Part shown: positions 1-8,825 of the stretch, in pieces | How positions within the stretch are numbered: the first letter of the stretch is position 1 | How the letters are laid out: every line of letters begins with the position of its first letter | Assembly: GCA_015272395.1 (NCBI GenBank) | Contig: JACYLQ010000027.1 | Location: forward strand, 1-64,000 | Reading direction: 5' to 3' | Length of the DNA stretch: 64,000 nt | DNA from: Calothrix sp. C42_A2020_038 | GTDB taxonomy: Bacteria; Cyanobacteriota; Cyanobacteriia; Cyanobacteriales; Nostocaceae | Notes under the pieces: model-generated | Seen by the model: only the letters and a program-made list of their open reading frames with translations | What the model was told of the DNA's origin: nothing | Databases searched by the model: none | Position numbers and translations under genes: made by a program

Positions 1-60
1 GACTGTCGGGCGAGGGCGAAAGCCCCCGTGCTTCAGCCGGGGCTTAGCTTACTAAGCAAA
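1..60 (+). other. possible IS200/IS605 (TnpB) right-end tail
   Basis: The window opens inside a short open frame (from base 3, stop at 45-47) ending in LSGEGESPRASAGA. The last codons form a hairpin with AGCCCC at 21-26 pairing GGGGCT at 39-44. A hairpin over the 3' end of a tnpB-like gene is typical of IS200/IS605 right ends in cyanobacteria. Only the last 14 codons are visible, so this is a weak call; it could equally be an unrelated palindromic repeat. Confidence 0.25.
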
Positions 61-79
61 TTTGCGTAAAAAGTTGTGA

Positions 80-122
80 ACTGTAGGTTGGGGAGCCACT
101 GCATCGCTGGGGTTCCCCGGTT
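80..122. repeat. GC-rich inverted sequence (GGGGA...TCCCC)
   Basis: A GC-rich stretch in AT-rich surroundings, with GGGGAGCC at one side and GGGGTTCCCC at the other, able to fold on itself. It resembles the dispersed palindromes found between genes in filamentous cyanobacteria. No second copy was seen in this window, so the family assignment is from memory only. Confidence 0.25.
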
Positions 123-152
123 GTATTAGGTGCCAACTTCACACATGTACAA

Positions 153-368
153 TTACTCAATCGAGATAGACTGGGGTCCTGTAGACTTGCCATTATTAAC
201 AGTAGTCGTAGGAGGGGTATAGCTGGTACCCATTTGCTGGTTCAACCAACTTCTTACAGGGTCATCAGCAAGGTGAAGACGCAAGGCACCGGAGGCAAAA
301 CCGCCCAAAAAAGAAATCGGATGTTGAGCGAATTGCTTAAATATAGGTGACAGTTCATCGAGAAACAT
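153..368 (-). CDS. small conserved cyanobacterial protein, function unknown
   Basis: A 71-residue protein, MFLDELSPIF at its N-terminus, with a GGFASGALRL stretch and a basic/polar tail. I know similar short proteins from other cyanobacteria but no function. An ATG also lies three codons further upstream (at 377), but the AGGAGA Shine-Dalgarno at 378-383 abuts it directly, whereas it sits nine bases before the ATG at 368. The downstream start is therefore preferred. There is no signal peptide and at most one weakly hydrophobic segment. It is transcribed in the same direction as the reductase gene to its right, with about 160 bases between them. Confidence 0.6.
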   Translation of the reverse strand: MFLDELSPIFKQFAQHPISFLGGFASGALRLHLADDPVRSWLNQQMGTSYTPPTTTVNNGKSTGPQSISIE

Positions 369-485
369 AATATTCATTCTCCTGTAGGCGCCGTGTCATT
401 AATCATTGTAATCATTAATTTATTGTAACAATCTCAGATTCGTAGAGTGGGCTAAGAATCTTTTTTGCGCTTGAGGAGGTTTTAA

Positions 486-517
486 CCCACTACCTTATTA
501 ATAACTACGGTAGTGGG
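486..517 (-). terminator. hairpin after the ribonucleotide reductase gene
   Basis: CCCACTACC at 486-494 pairs perfectly with GGTAGTGGG at 509-517, just past the reductase stop on the minus strand. No strong U-run follows, so it may be a weak or Rho-assisted terminator. Confidence 0.45.
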
Positions 518-526
518 AAGATGAAT

Positions 527-2824
527 TTAATTAGGGCTTTGTTCAGGCATCATACATTTGTCGGAGTCACAACCAGAAGGTCCGGCTTCTGACATTTCGC
601 CAAAATCATATTTTCTTAAAGCACTGTAAAAGTCATCCGTATTACGGCGCCTCTCAACTTCTTGAGTTAGTTGTTCGTATTTTTGTTTGGAAATTGGCTC
701 GAATGGTAAGCGAGGGAATGTTTGCAGATCGTCGAAGCGTGCGAGTAGTGCAGCGCTGATATAACCTTCGTCGTCGCGAATAGCTTCGTAAATGCGAGTA
801 CCAAGAATTTCAATTTCGTTTTCTCGTAATTCAATGGTGGCTGAGGTATTGTGTGTAACGTAGTGTTTTTGCACTTGCATGTAAAAATCAGTTTGTGCCA
901 GAGCATTAAATTTACTGATTTCGATTTCATCGGCGCCAGGTAAGTCAGCCCAAGATACAGCAACGGGTATTTCTACCAGCCATTCTGTACAGCGTGAGTC
1001 GAATGGGTTATCTAGCAAGTTGCCGTTTTCATCTTTGTCAGATTGTGAAGGTACAACTGAATACCCGTAATCTAAACAAGCAAGAGCAACAGGGTCATTT
1101 TTACGACATGTGATACGGCGAATAAAACGCTGGGCTTTAGGTGGGTGCCAGCCTGGAGAAGCACCTGTAAGTAAAGATTTTGTTCCGCTAGGTTGAACTG
1201 TAGTACAGCGGTTAGGACGTTTCAAGCCGTGTTTGTCGCAGTATTCCCACACTGCTTTATGGGCTATGTTTTTCCATCGAGTTAGATATTCCTGTTCTTT
1301 GGCTTTAAATATTAGGCCTTGGGGTGTTTCTGGGCGCCCTTGTTCCCACCAGCGTAACCAGTCAACACCGAAAGCGTGGACACAGAAGTCGAACAGTCCA
1401 GTAAAGGAAACACCAACAATAGGGTCGAGTTCACGACTGTATTGATAACGTGGTTCTAAGAAATTGTGGTGTAACAGTGCTGCAACAGATAACGCACCTG
1501 CTGTAAAAGCTTCTTCTTGCTCCCTATAATTATCAGGGTCAAGTAGATTTAAGTGTACCTCAGCAAGGTTACAGAAAAAATTAGAACCAATAATCTCACC
1601 ACACGGGTTCAAACCAAACCTTCCAAGACGATGCTCTAATTCATTGTCATCAATATTAGGATGGTGTTCTTGTAACCATTGTTTTGCTTGTCCCTGCTCG
1701 TAAGCTTTGAGAAAATCTGTTTTCAACTCTCTAGTTGAAAGCAAGTCACAATTTGCGCGTGCTACAGCTTCCCCTGCCCATTGAATGGCGCCTTCCCCAC
1801 TGTAATATTGCTTACGTACAGCATCAATACATTCTTCTTTGGTTGGTTTATAGTGAAATACACGACTGTGGTTAGCCATACGAAGGGCATCACGTTCTGG
1901 GTCAATACGCCAGTTACCTTCTGCGTCTTGTTGCCACAAATTCATTTTTGCATCAGCAAATAAAGCATCATCACTGGCGCCTTGACGAATCCCTGCGCTT
2001 CTCCGGATGTTACCTGCGACAATTGTTACAGCCGCTTCATCAATTAATAAGCAACATTCAACAGAATTTAATTGTCTGCCAATAGCTTTATTCAAAATTG
2101 AGGCACAACGTTGATAAAGTCCAGGCAATTTAACAGGGTTGGCAACACCACCAAATCCTTTTAGGGTTTCACCAGCTTTGCGAACATCACTAAGGTCAAC
2201 TATAACGGTTACTTCATGTGTAAAACGCACGTCGGTAGAAAGTTCGAGTAATGTTTGGTATGACTTAACCCAACCTTGACGACTATCGCCTACATGTATA
2301 GTTACTTTATTGGCTTCAATTTGGACTTCCGTCTGTTCACGGCGCCGTTCGATTGGGGTAGCGCCAATTTCTCCCTGTAAGATTATATTTAGATGATTGC
2401 GAATAGGTGGTAGTTTATTGATATACTTTGGTTCTAGGATGGCACCAGTACCACAGCCCATCATTGCTAAATCCATCATTAACCCAAACGCTTTCCAATC
2501 TTCGAGATTAGTGGATGTGCAATTATATCCACCTGAAAAGTTTGTAGGTTTTTTAATCCAATCGGTACCACCCACCCATAACCAACGTCCACTGGGTAAT
2601 GCCTTAATACTGCGCTCCATTCTTGTCAGGAGTTCCGCTTCTTGGAATGTTAATTTACCTAATTCAACTAAACCATTAATAGTACGTTCGCACACCTTAT
2701 CCCAACTTTCCCGCATTCCTAAGTCGTTACGACGACTGTAGGTTCTAAAAAATACGGGGTTGGCAGCAGGGGCTGTAACTGGAAATTCTGCACTCTGGGA
2801 TTTACGCTCAAGCTCTCGAACCAT
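527..2824 (-). CDS. nrdJ: adenosylcobalamin-dependent ribonucleoside-triphosphate reductase (class II, monomeric)
   Basis: Reduces ribonucleoside triphosphates to deoxyribonucleotides with a cobalamin-generated thiyl radical, giving DNA precursors without oxygen or a second subunit. The 765 residues match the monomeric Lactobacillus-type enzyme. Seen: the active-site motif NPCGEI at 406-411 (radical Cys408, Glu410); Cys102 in GGYNCTST and Cys418 in NFFCNL, the likely reducing pair; and a C-terminal CDSDKC at 752-757, the CxxxxC shuttle that re-reduces the active site. Many cyanobacterial copies carry inteins; this reading frame is of normal length and has none. The gene stands alone and faces away from the plus-strand genes that follow. 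Its upstream gap (about 140 bases) is too short for a full cobalamin riboswitch and shows no B12 box. Confidence 0.95.
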   Translation of the reverse strand: MVRELERKSQSAEFPVTAPAANPVFFRTYSRRNDLGMRESWDKVCERTINGLVELGKLTFQEAELLTRMERSIKALPSGRWLWVGGTDWIKKPTNFSGGYNCTSTNLEDWKAFGLMMDLAMMGCGTGAILEPKYINKLPPIRNHLNIILQGEIGATPIERRREQTEVQIEANKVTIHVGDSRQGWVKSYQTLLELSTDVRFTHEVTVIVDLSDVRKAGETLKGFGGVANPVKLPGLYQRCASILNKAIGRQLNSVECCLLIDEAAVTIVAGNIRRSAGIRQGASDDALFADAKMNLWQQDAEGNWRIDPERDALRMANHSRVFHYKPTKEECIDAVRKQYYSGEGAIQWAGEAVARANCDLLSTRELKTDFLKAYEQGQAKQWLQEHHPNIDDNELEHRLGRFGLNPCGEIIGSNFFCNLAEVHLNLLDPDNYREQEEAFTAGALSVAALLHHNFLEPRYQYSRELDPIVGVSFTGLFDFCVHAFGVDWLRWWEQGRPETPQGLIFKAKEQEYLTRWKNIAHKAVWEYCDKHGLKRPNRCTTVQPSGTKSLLTGASPGWHPPKAQRFIRRITCRKNDPVALACLDYGYSVVPSQSDKDENGNLLDNPFDSRCTEWLVEIPVAVSWADLPGADEIEISKFNALAQTDFYMQVQKHYVTHNTSATIELRENEIEILGTRIYEAIRDDEGYISAALLARFDDLQTFPRLPFEPISKQKYEQLTQEVERRRNTDDFYSALRKYDFGEMSEAGPSGCDSDKCMMPEQSPN

Positions 2825-2965
2825 AAAACAAGTCTTTTTGTTTCAGACACTTCTTGACAGATTAAGACTATACGCCAACTAGCGACTTGAAGAAAGCATT
2901 GCCAAATATTGAAAATTACGCTCTAGCTTATAGGTACTCGTTCCTGTGTAAAATAAATATTTATT

Positions 2966-3547
2966 ATGACACTAGCTCCCTGGCGCCAGATTCTCATTGG
3001 TGTACTACATCGTAATCGCAAACAACCTTACTCTCGTTACTTTCAACTCGCCACCGTTCAATCCTGTGGTTATCCTGCAAACCGCACTGTAGTGTTTCGC
3101 GGCTTTTTGAATGACACTAACCAATTAAAAATTATTACAGATAGCCGTAGTCAAAAAATCGACCAGATACAGCATCAACCTTTTGCAGAAGCTTGCTGGT
3201 ACTTTACAGAAACACGTGAGCAATTTCGGCTTGCTGGCAAGCTAACACTGATAGGAAGCGACTGTGATGACGTCGAACTACAAAAAGCGCGCGTTTCGAC
3301 TTGGCAAGAATTATCAGATAATGCGCGCGTACAATTTGCTTGGGCAGATCCGGGCAAAAAACGAGCAAACCCAGAAGCATTTGCACCACCGCAACCAGAT
3401 GCAGTTAAACCTTTACCAGAATTTTGTTTACTATTGCTTAACCCGGTGAAGGTTGACCATTTACAGCTAAAGGGAGAACCGCAAAACCGTTATTTATATA
3501 CGTGCGACGAACTTGAAAATTGGACTTGCCTGGAAATTAATCCTTAA
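2966..3547 (+). CDS. pyridoxamine 5'-phosphate oxidase-family FMN-binding protein (Alr4036-type)
   Basis: A 193-residue single-domain protein of the PPOX split-barrel superfamily. The order is an N-terminal APWRQIL helix, the strand block with NRTVVFRGF, the SRSQKIDQ phosphate-contact region, and a C-terminal RYLYTCDELENW segment. Family members bind FMN. The Alr4036 branch is widespread in cyanobacteria and its substrate is not known, so calling it PdxH would be too strong. It is followed after about 60 bases by a phosphodiesterase-like gene on the same strand; the two may be cotranscribed. Confidence 0.8.
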   Translation: MTLAPWRQILIGVLHRNRKQPYSRYFQLATVQSCGYPANRTVVFRGFLNDTNQLKIITDSRSQKIDQIQHQPFAEACWYFTETREQFRLAGKLTLIGSDCDDVELQKARVSTWQELSDNARVQFAWADPGKKRANPEAFAPPQPDAVKPLPEFCLLLLNPVKVDHLQLKGEPQNRYLYTCDELENWTCLEINP

Positions 3548-3605
3548 TTCGGTTACTAGCATCGAGAGGATAAAATATATAGTGCCACATGGAGTACAAA
3601 TAACG

Positions 3606-4958
3606 ATGAATCCAATAATTGCAGCTGAACAAGCCTTGTTGGAAAGACAAAAACTGCCTATTGAATTGGCATCAGGAATGTTGAAACCAAGTTACGATGG
3701 ATTAGGACTTGGAAATATAGCAGCTTTAGCGTTTGATTGGTTGTGTTCTGATTCCCCTGTATTAGTTACGCACAATACTTTAGTACCTTTTAACCCTGAA
3801 CTCTTAGCTATTAAATCTCTAACTCATGCTTGGCAAAGCTGGAAAAGACAGGCGCCTATCAATCACGTTGTACTAATTATCTTGGATGCTTTTGGCTATG
3901 AACAGTTCCGAACGTTAATTCAGGAAGGTGTAATACCAAGATTAGCTGAAGCCTGTTCCTCACCGCAGGCTTTTTTCATGCCTGCAACTTCTGTCTTTCC
4001 CACTACAACAGTAACAGCCTTAACTACTGCTGCAACTGCAAAGGCGCCTGCCCAGCACGGACTTGTTAATACTCACGTTTACTTCCAAGAAGTTGGTAGT
4101 TTGGTAAATCTTATTGGCTTTCGTCCAAGTTTCACACCAACATCGGCGCCTTATTTAGATACCCAACTCAATCCTGATACACTTTTACCAGTACACAATA
4201 TCTACTTACTGATGGAAAAAGCAGGTGTAGATGTTGAAATTATTAATTATCATAAATTCAAAAATACAAGTATCAGCCGTTTTACCAGCGCTGGCAGCAA
4301 CGCTCTGCTCAATAGCTATTTTGGCTACCACACACCTGCTGATGCTTTTTATCAATTGCGTCAACGCTTACTTTGCAAAACCCCTGATTTTAAAAGCTTT
4401 ACTTATTTATATATTCCCGAAATTGATACTTTTGCTCACTGTTATCAACCATTGAGTCAAAATTATCGAGCAGAAGTAGCTAGTATTGATTTTTCGCTGC
4501 ACCGCGAAATATTCGAGCCACTAGCAGGACATCGAGATATTGTATTACTAATCACAGCCGACCACGGACAGCGCTCAGTTCATCCAGATCAAATAATTTG
4601 GTTCAACCACCACCCAACTTTAAACAAAAATTTGTCTGTTCCATTAACTGGGGGAACTCAAGCACGCTATTTGCACATCAATAAAGGTAAAGAGAAAGAA
4701 GTTTATGATTACGTACAACAAAATTTAGCAGACAAATTCATGCTTTTATCTAAAGCTGAAGCTATAAAACTTGGTTTATTAGGATTGCCAGGGGAAGAAA
4801 TAAGTGAATCAAGTTACTATCGTTTGGGCGATGCGATAATTATTCCTAAAGGTGACTGGGTAAGCTTTGATGATGATAGACAAACATACACCGTTGGTAT
4901 TCATGGTGGTTTGAGTCGTGCGGAAATGTTGATTCCGTTTTTGGCATACCGATTGTAA
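3606..4958 (+). CDS. alkaline phosphatase-superfamily protein (nucleotide pyrophosphatase/phosphodiesterase type)
   Basis: A 450-residue enzyme of the type I phosphodiesterase/nucleotide pyrophosphatase branch. Seen: a first metal-binding aspartate in VVLIILDAFGYE, the nucleophile region PATSVFPTTTVTA with a threonine in the usual place, PEIDTFAHCY, and the late metal motif ITADHGQ. There is no signal peptide, so it probably acts in the cytoplasm. An upstream in-frame start at 3513 would overlap the PPOX gene; the ATG at 3606, beginning MNPIIAAEQ, gives the usual family N-terminus and is preferred. The natural substrate cannot be told from sequence. Confidence 0.8.
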   Translation: MNPIIAAEQALLERQKLPIELASGMLKPSYDGLGLGNIAALAFDWLCSDSPVLVTHNTLVPFNPELLAIKSLTHAWQSWKRQAPINHVVLIILDAFGYEQFRTLIQEGVIPRLAEACSSPQAFFMPATSVFPTTTVTALTTAATAKAPAQHGLVNTHVYFQEVGSLVNLIGFRPSFTPTSAPYLDTQLNPDTLLPVHNIYLLMEKAGVDVEIINYHKFKNTSISRFTSAGSNALLNSYFGYHTPADAFYQLRQRLLCKTPDFKSFTYLYIPEIDTFAHCYQPLSQNYRAEVASIDFSLHREIFEPLAGHRDIVLLITADHGQRSVHPDQIIWFNHHPTLNKNLSVPLTGGTQARYLHINKGKEKEVYDYVQQNLADKFMLLSKAEAIKLGLLGLPGEEISESSYYRLGDAIIIPKGDWVSFDDDRQTYTVGIHGGLSRAEMLIPFLAYRL

Positions 4959-5002
4959 TTGGATATTATTTAGACGTGTAGAAACCAACGATTTTGAAAA
5001 AA

Positions 5003-6622
5003 TTATATATCTAAACCAACTATATTCAGCTGTGGTGGATGTTCGATGCTGAATTGATAGTAAATTTCTTGTTTAGATTGTGGCGCCATGCTTAGTTCCC
5101 ATTCTAATATTCCCATTTCACCTTCATTAATTTGGGGATTTGTGCGATTGAGGTGGACTTTAATTTGCTCATGTTTGCTTTTTGGTACTTGTTCACTCAA
5201 TTTCAGATTTGTTTCTTGGTTGAGTAAATTAGTAACTATTAATCGGTAAGCATAGATAACTTTGCGATTGCCACCAATTAACTTTTTATCGACTTGACGC
5301 TCAACTAAATCACGTTCTATCTTTAAACTTTCATCAATACCTAAGTTAATTTTAAATACTTGTCCTGGAGTAATATTTTCTAACTGCGTCGTACCTACGA
5401 ACATATTATCACGGAAAATATGAGCTTTGCCCGGTAGCAAAGTAGCACCATTAATTGGATTTTGAACTATCGCTTGTAAATAAGCAAAGTTGACTAAACG
5501 TGGCACTGCAATATGACTAAAATTACAAGGTAAATCACTATTTAAAATAGTTCTTTGGTGCGGTACCTTATCGCTAGGTATATTAACACTACTGCATAAA
5601 TTGAACGAAACTACGCTTCCTGTTGTTAAAACTTCAGCAGTCACAATCTCAGCTTCTACGTAATTTTCTTCTAATGATTTTGAGTAATTTTTATCTGATT
5701 CTAAATCGTATAAACGCCCCCGTACTTGGCTCAAAGCAGGCTGTATGCTCATTGCTGAACTCGCAACCAATGGTTCTAGTATATCTATATACCAAGGTTC
5801 CAATTTTGGTGGTAATGTTCCCCCAGGTTTAGCCGTGGAAAGAGTTAATGTGACATTATCCCAATCTTCGCCTGTATTTTGTGTAACTTCTGCTATGTAA
5901 CTGAGATTAAGCTTTTTGTTAGCACTACTAACGCGAAGGTCATATACAGGTATCCACGCAGCACAGTCAACAAAGTAAGTGACCTCAAGCTCAAATTCAC
6001 CAGCACCTGTAGTTTCAATATCCACCACTAATTTAAAACTTTCTCGAGGTGCCGGAGTTTGAATTTGCTTTAATTGTTGTCGCAATGGTTCAAGTTCTTG
6101 TTCAATTTCCTGTTTACGGTTTCGATAATCTCTTGTGGCGATACCATATTCTGTGTACTGACTGCCAAGGAAATTGATAAAATCGAGAGTTTCACTCAGA
6201 CTTAGATTTTTGCGCGATATACTCTGAGCAAAAGGTTCTTCGGTTTTTTCACGCAACCCTTCGATGAAGCGTGCTTGTAATGCTAAACCATCGAGTTGTG
6301 CGCTTAAATAACTCATTTCTGATTCTAATTGCTCGATGTGTTGCGTTAGTTGAGCAGTTCGTATTGAGGAAGGTTCGTTGAGATGAACACGTTCTGTATT
6401 TACAGCCAATAAACGTACACCAACTTTACCATTGCCTCCAGCACGTACAGAATTAGAGTCAAGAGTGATTGGCAAGTGGTTGATTATTAATTGCCTTTCT
6501 TCTCCTGTTAATTCAATTATACCCCGACGTGTAACGAGGGCTTGATTTGTGTAAACTGTAACAGCTATGATTGCAGTATCTACAACTTTAATTGTAGATG
6601 GCGCCATTGATGTATTAATCAC
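5003..6622 (-). CDS. mucoidy inhibitor MuiA family protein (DUF4139/DUF4140)
   Basis: A 539-residue protein with an N-terminal DUF4140 domain (about 15-115), a coiled-coil middle (about 85-200, with many Glu/Gln/Leu, including SRKNLSLSETLDFIN) and a C-terminal beta-rich DUF4139 domain (about 210-535). The family is named after a gene whose expression lowers exopolysaccharide production; no biochemical activity is established. The start is a GTG at 6622 preceded ten bases upstream by GAGG; an internal ATG lies five codons on. No signal peptide is evident. It runs convergently with the phosphodiesterase gene to its left and about 45 bases from it. Confidence 0.8.
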   Translation of the reverse strand: MINTSMAPSTIKVVDTAIIAVTVYTNQALVTRRGIIELTGEERQLIINHLPITLDSNSVRAGGNGKVGVRLLAVNTERVHLNEPSSIRTAQLTQHIEQLESEMSYLSAQLDGLALQARFIEGLREKTEEPFAQSISRKNLSLSETLDFINFLGSQYTEYGIATRDYRNRKQEIEQELEPLRQQLKQIQTPAPRESFKLVVDIETTGAGEFELEVTYFVDCAAWIPVYDLRVSSANKKLNLSYIAEVTQNTGEDWDNVTLTLSTAKPGGTLPPKLEPWYIDILEPLVASSAMSIQPALSQVRGRLYDLESDKNYSKSLEENYVEAEIVTAEVLTTGSVVSFNLCSSVNIPSDKVPHQRTILNSDLPCNFSHIAVPRLVNFAYLQAIVQNPINGATLLPGKAHIFRDNMFVGTTQLENITPGQVFKINLGIDESLKIERDLVERQVDKKLIGGNRKVIYAYRLIVTNLLNQETNLKLSEQVPKSKHEQIKVHLNRTNPQINEGEMGILEWELSMAPQSKQEIYYQFSIEHPPQLNIVGLDI

Positions 6623-7080
6623 CGACAGTTATCCTCGTTTTATTTTTGTGTCTATATCGAAATGATTGAGCCAAAAGTGGAGATAAAATATTAAAATTTT
6701 TAAAACTCCACATGTAATGTCAGGTAGGATATGGTATCTTATTCTAATGCTGCTTCCGCCTTTCCAGCATAATAACAATTATCTCTATCAATCAGCACAA
6801 AAATTTCATCATTGGTAGCTGTCAAACCGAACATGACAACACGGACAATTTTCGTAATTAGCTGTCAAGAGGGCGCCAATGATAGTTATTTAACTACACT
6901 TACAAGTTTATATATCGCTTGTTCGTAGTTTACCATTGACGCACCCTAAGAAAGTGAGATATAAACCATCATAAAGTGGTACAAATTCTGACTTGACTAT
7001 TTTGATTTTACCAAAGTAGATGTGGAGCAGAAGTGAGAAATGCACTAAATACGCTCGCAACATCCACAAGCTGAAATGAT
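6623..7080. other. gene-poor gap with one possible short ORF
   Basis: 458 bases without a recognised gene. On the minus strand 6739-6834 holds a 31-codon open frame starting MFGLTATNDE and ending KAEAALE. It looks protein-like in composition but matches no family I know, and no clear ribosome binding site precedes it. The rest is AT-rich with one GGCGCC. Confidence 0.3.
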
Positions 7081-8010
7081 TTATCTTTCAACTTCAGCAT
7101 AAACTTCGGCATTTTTTTGTACAAACTGTTTTGCTGCATCTAAAAGGTATTCACAATAAGTGCGTGCAACAATAGAAAGCTGTTTTCCATTCGGATAAAC
7201 CATGTACCAATCACGTTTGATTGGGAAATGTTCAACATCCAAAATTGTCAAATCTGACGCTTCTGGTAGTAAAGTATGACGTGATAGGACAGAGATTCCC
7301 AAGCCTCCGGCGATTGCTTGCTTAATAGCTTCGTTGCTTCCTAACTCCAGCTTGACTTTTACCGTTACACCGTGGTCATCAAATAGTTTCTGGATTGCCC
7401 GACGAGTTCCAGAACCAGGTTCACGCATGATAAACGGTTCATTCTCTAATTCCTGAATGGGAATATTTTTCTGATTTGCTAGTCGGTGATTTAGTGGCGC
7501 CAAAACAACCATTGGATTTTCTAGAAATGGTTGATAATTGACATCTAAATGCTCAGGTACCTGACTCATAATGTACAAATCATCCATATTCGCGGTCATG
7601 CGTTCAAGAATACCCTCATGGTTAGTCACCTGCAATGCAATATCTATACCTGGGTACAACTGGCAAAATCGGCCTAGCAAACGCGGTATAAGATACTTCG
7701 CAGTCGTAATCACAGCCAAGCGTAATTGACCTTGTTTCAGCCCCTTTAAGTCTGCGACTTTCATTTCAAACTGGGCTATGGTTTCAAAAATTTGACGGCA
7801 AGTCGCAAATAGTTCCCTTCCAGCTTCAGTCAAGTATAAGCGTTTACCAACCTGTTCAAATAACGGCAACCCTACCGATTTTGTGAGTTGCTTGATTTGC
7901 ATCGAAACTGTAGGTTGAGTCAGAAATAGTTCTTCAGCGGCGCGAGTAAAGCTGCCATGACGTGCCGCCGCCTCAAACACCTTTAACTGATGTAGGGTCG
8001 CTTGGTTCAA
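7081..8010 (-). CDS. LysR-type transcriptional regulator, CmpR/RbcR-like
   Basis: A 309-residue LysR regulator: a winged HTH at about 4-63 (SFTRAAEELFLTQPTVSMQI) and a substrate-binding domain at about 92-295. Its N-terminal sequence is close to the CmpR branch, which in other cyanobacteria senses photorespiratory metabolites and activates low-CO2 genes. It sits at the distal end of the carboxysome operon on the same strand, separated by 815 bases. The start is an unusual TTG at 8010, strongly supported by GAGGAG eight bases upstream. Whether it controls the ccm or ndhF4 promoters is inference from position and family. Confidence 0.85.
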   Translation of the reverse strand: MNQATLHQLKVFEAAARHGSFTRAAEELFLTQPTVSMQIKQLTKSVGLPLFEQVGKRLYLTEAGRELFATCRQIFETIAQFEMKVADLKGLKQGQLRLAVITTAKYLIPRLLGRFCQLYPGIDIALQVTNHEGILERMTANMDDLYIMSQVPEHLDVNYQPFLENPMVVLAPLNHRLANQKNIPIQELENEPFIMREPGSGTRRAIQKLFDDHGVTVKVKLELGSNEAIKQAIAGGLGISVLSRHTLLPEASDLTILDVEHFPIKRDWYMVYPNGKQLSIVARTYCEYLLDAAKQFVQKNAEVYAEVER

Positions 8011-8025
8011 AGGTAGTTCTCCTCT

Positions 8026-8062
8026 AGTAGCAATTCATACGATATAGCAAGTAGCAATTCAT
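8026..8062. repeat. direct repeat just upstream of the LysR gene
   Basis: AGTAGCAATTCAT occurs at 8026-8038 and again at 8050-8062, 24 bases apart start to start, immediately before the ribosome binding site of the LysR gene. Position suggests an operator, but no binding data or known motif supports it. Confidence 0.4.
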
Positions 8063-8767
8063 TTTGAGAAAGCATGATTATCATAAGTTGCTAACAATTA
8101 ATTGCAATAATTATGTTTTAGTCATTTGCGTACATAACTTAGGATGCGGATTAAACACGCCCTAAGTAGTATTGTCCTCAAAAGCTTTTTGTCTTAACCG
8201 TCAATTAAATAATCGGTCTAAACAGCCTTTGATTGGCAAATTACTAGTCCTTCAATTAAGCATTTAACAACTATATCGAGTAATCTTACACCTCAAATGA
8301 CATCACTATACAACTCTAGTATCACAGAACACTAATAAATAGTGCAGGAGAGCCATAACAAAAACTCAATTTTTTTCACACCATAGATTTGAGTCTATGA
8401 ACATAATAATAAATGCGACTTTGATAGCTCGGATAATAATCAAGAAGCACTAGTTTTATTTACAAATCGCCTAGTACTTCTAAAGAACAAATACCTATAA
8501 GTTAAACTCAAGCTTGCCTAACTTATTTTCAAATTACTATAGATTTTATTCTATTTGAGTTATCAGAATATTCGTATTTAACTTATGAAAGAGAACCGCT
8601 ATCATCAGAAGAACAAGCAAAGCGTAAGATGCCTTCCAGCTACAGTAGCCCTAACAGAGGTTCCACTTTTAAAATTGCGGGGACTCCGTTGATTCTAGTG
8701 AACTCTTCTAGAGCGCTGGTAAACGTTACACACCTTAAAGGAATACCATATTGGGGATAGTATTTAG
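8063..8767. other. long AT-rich gap between the LysR gene and ccmO
   Basis: About 700 bases, AT-rich, with no open frame of convincing composition on either strand and no recognisable RNA gene. It holds the promoter region of the LysR gene at its left edge. Otherwise I see nothing in it. Confidence 0.5.
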
Positions 8768-8805
8768 CGTTGTACTAGCCTCAAATCTGCTAGGTGTGTA
8801 CAACG
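8768..8805 (-). terminator. hairpin after ccmO, likely end of the ccm operon
   Basis: CGTTGTAC at 8768-8775 pairs perfectly with GTACAACG at 8798-8805, and an inner TAGC/GCTA pair extends the stem past a small bulge. It lies about 20 bases beyond the ccmO stop. There is no clean U-run. Confidence 0.5.
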
Positions 8806-8825
8806 TTTTCTTTTAGACTTAGTAG

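Noticed and set aside
88-122. GCCACTG near the window start as a cobalamin-riboswitch B12 box
   Set aside because: Only the short core matches; the other conserved helices are missing and the adjacent gene is not cobalamin-related. Better explained as a palindromic repeat.
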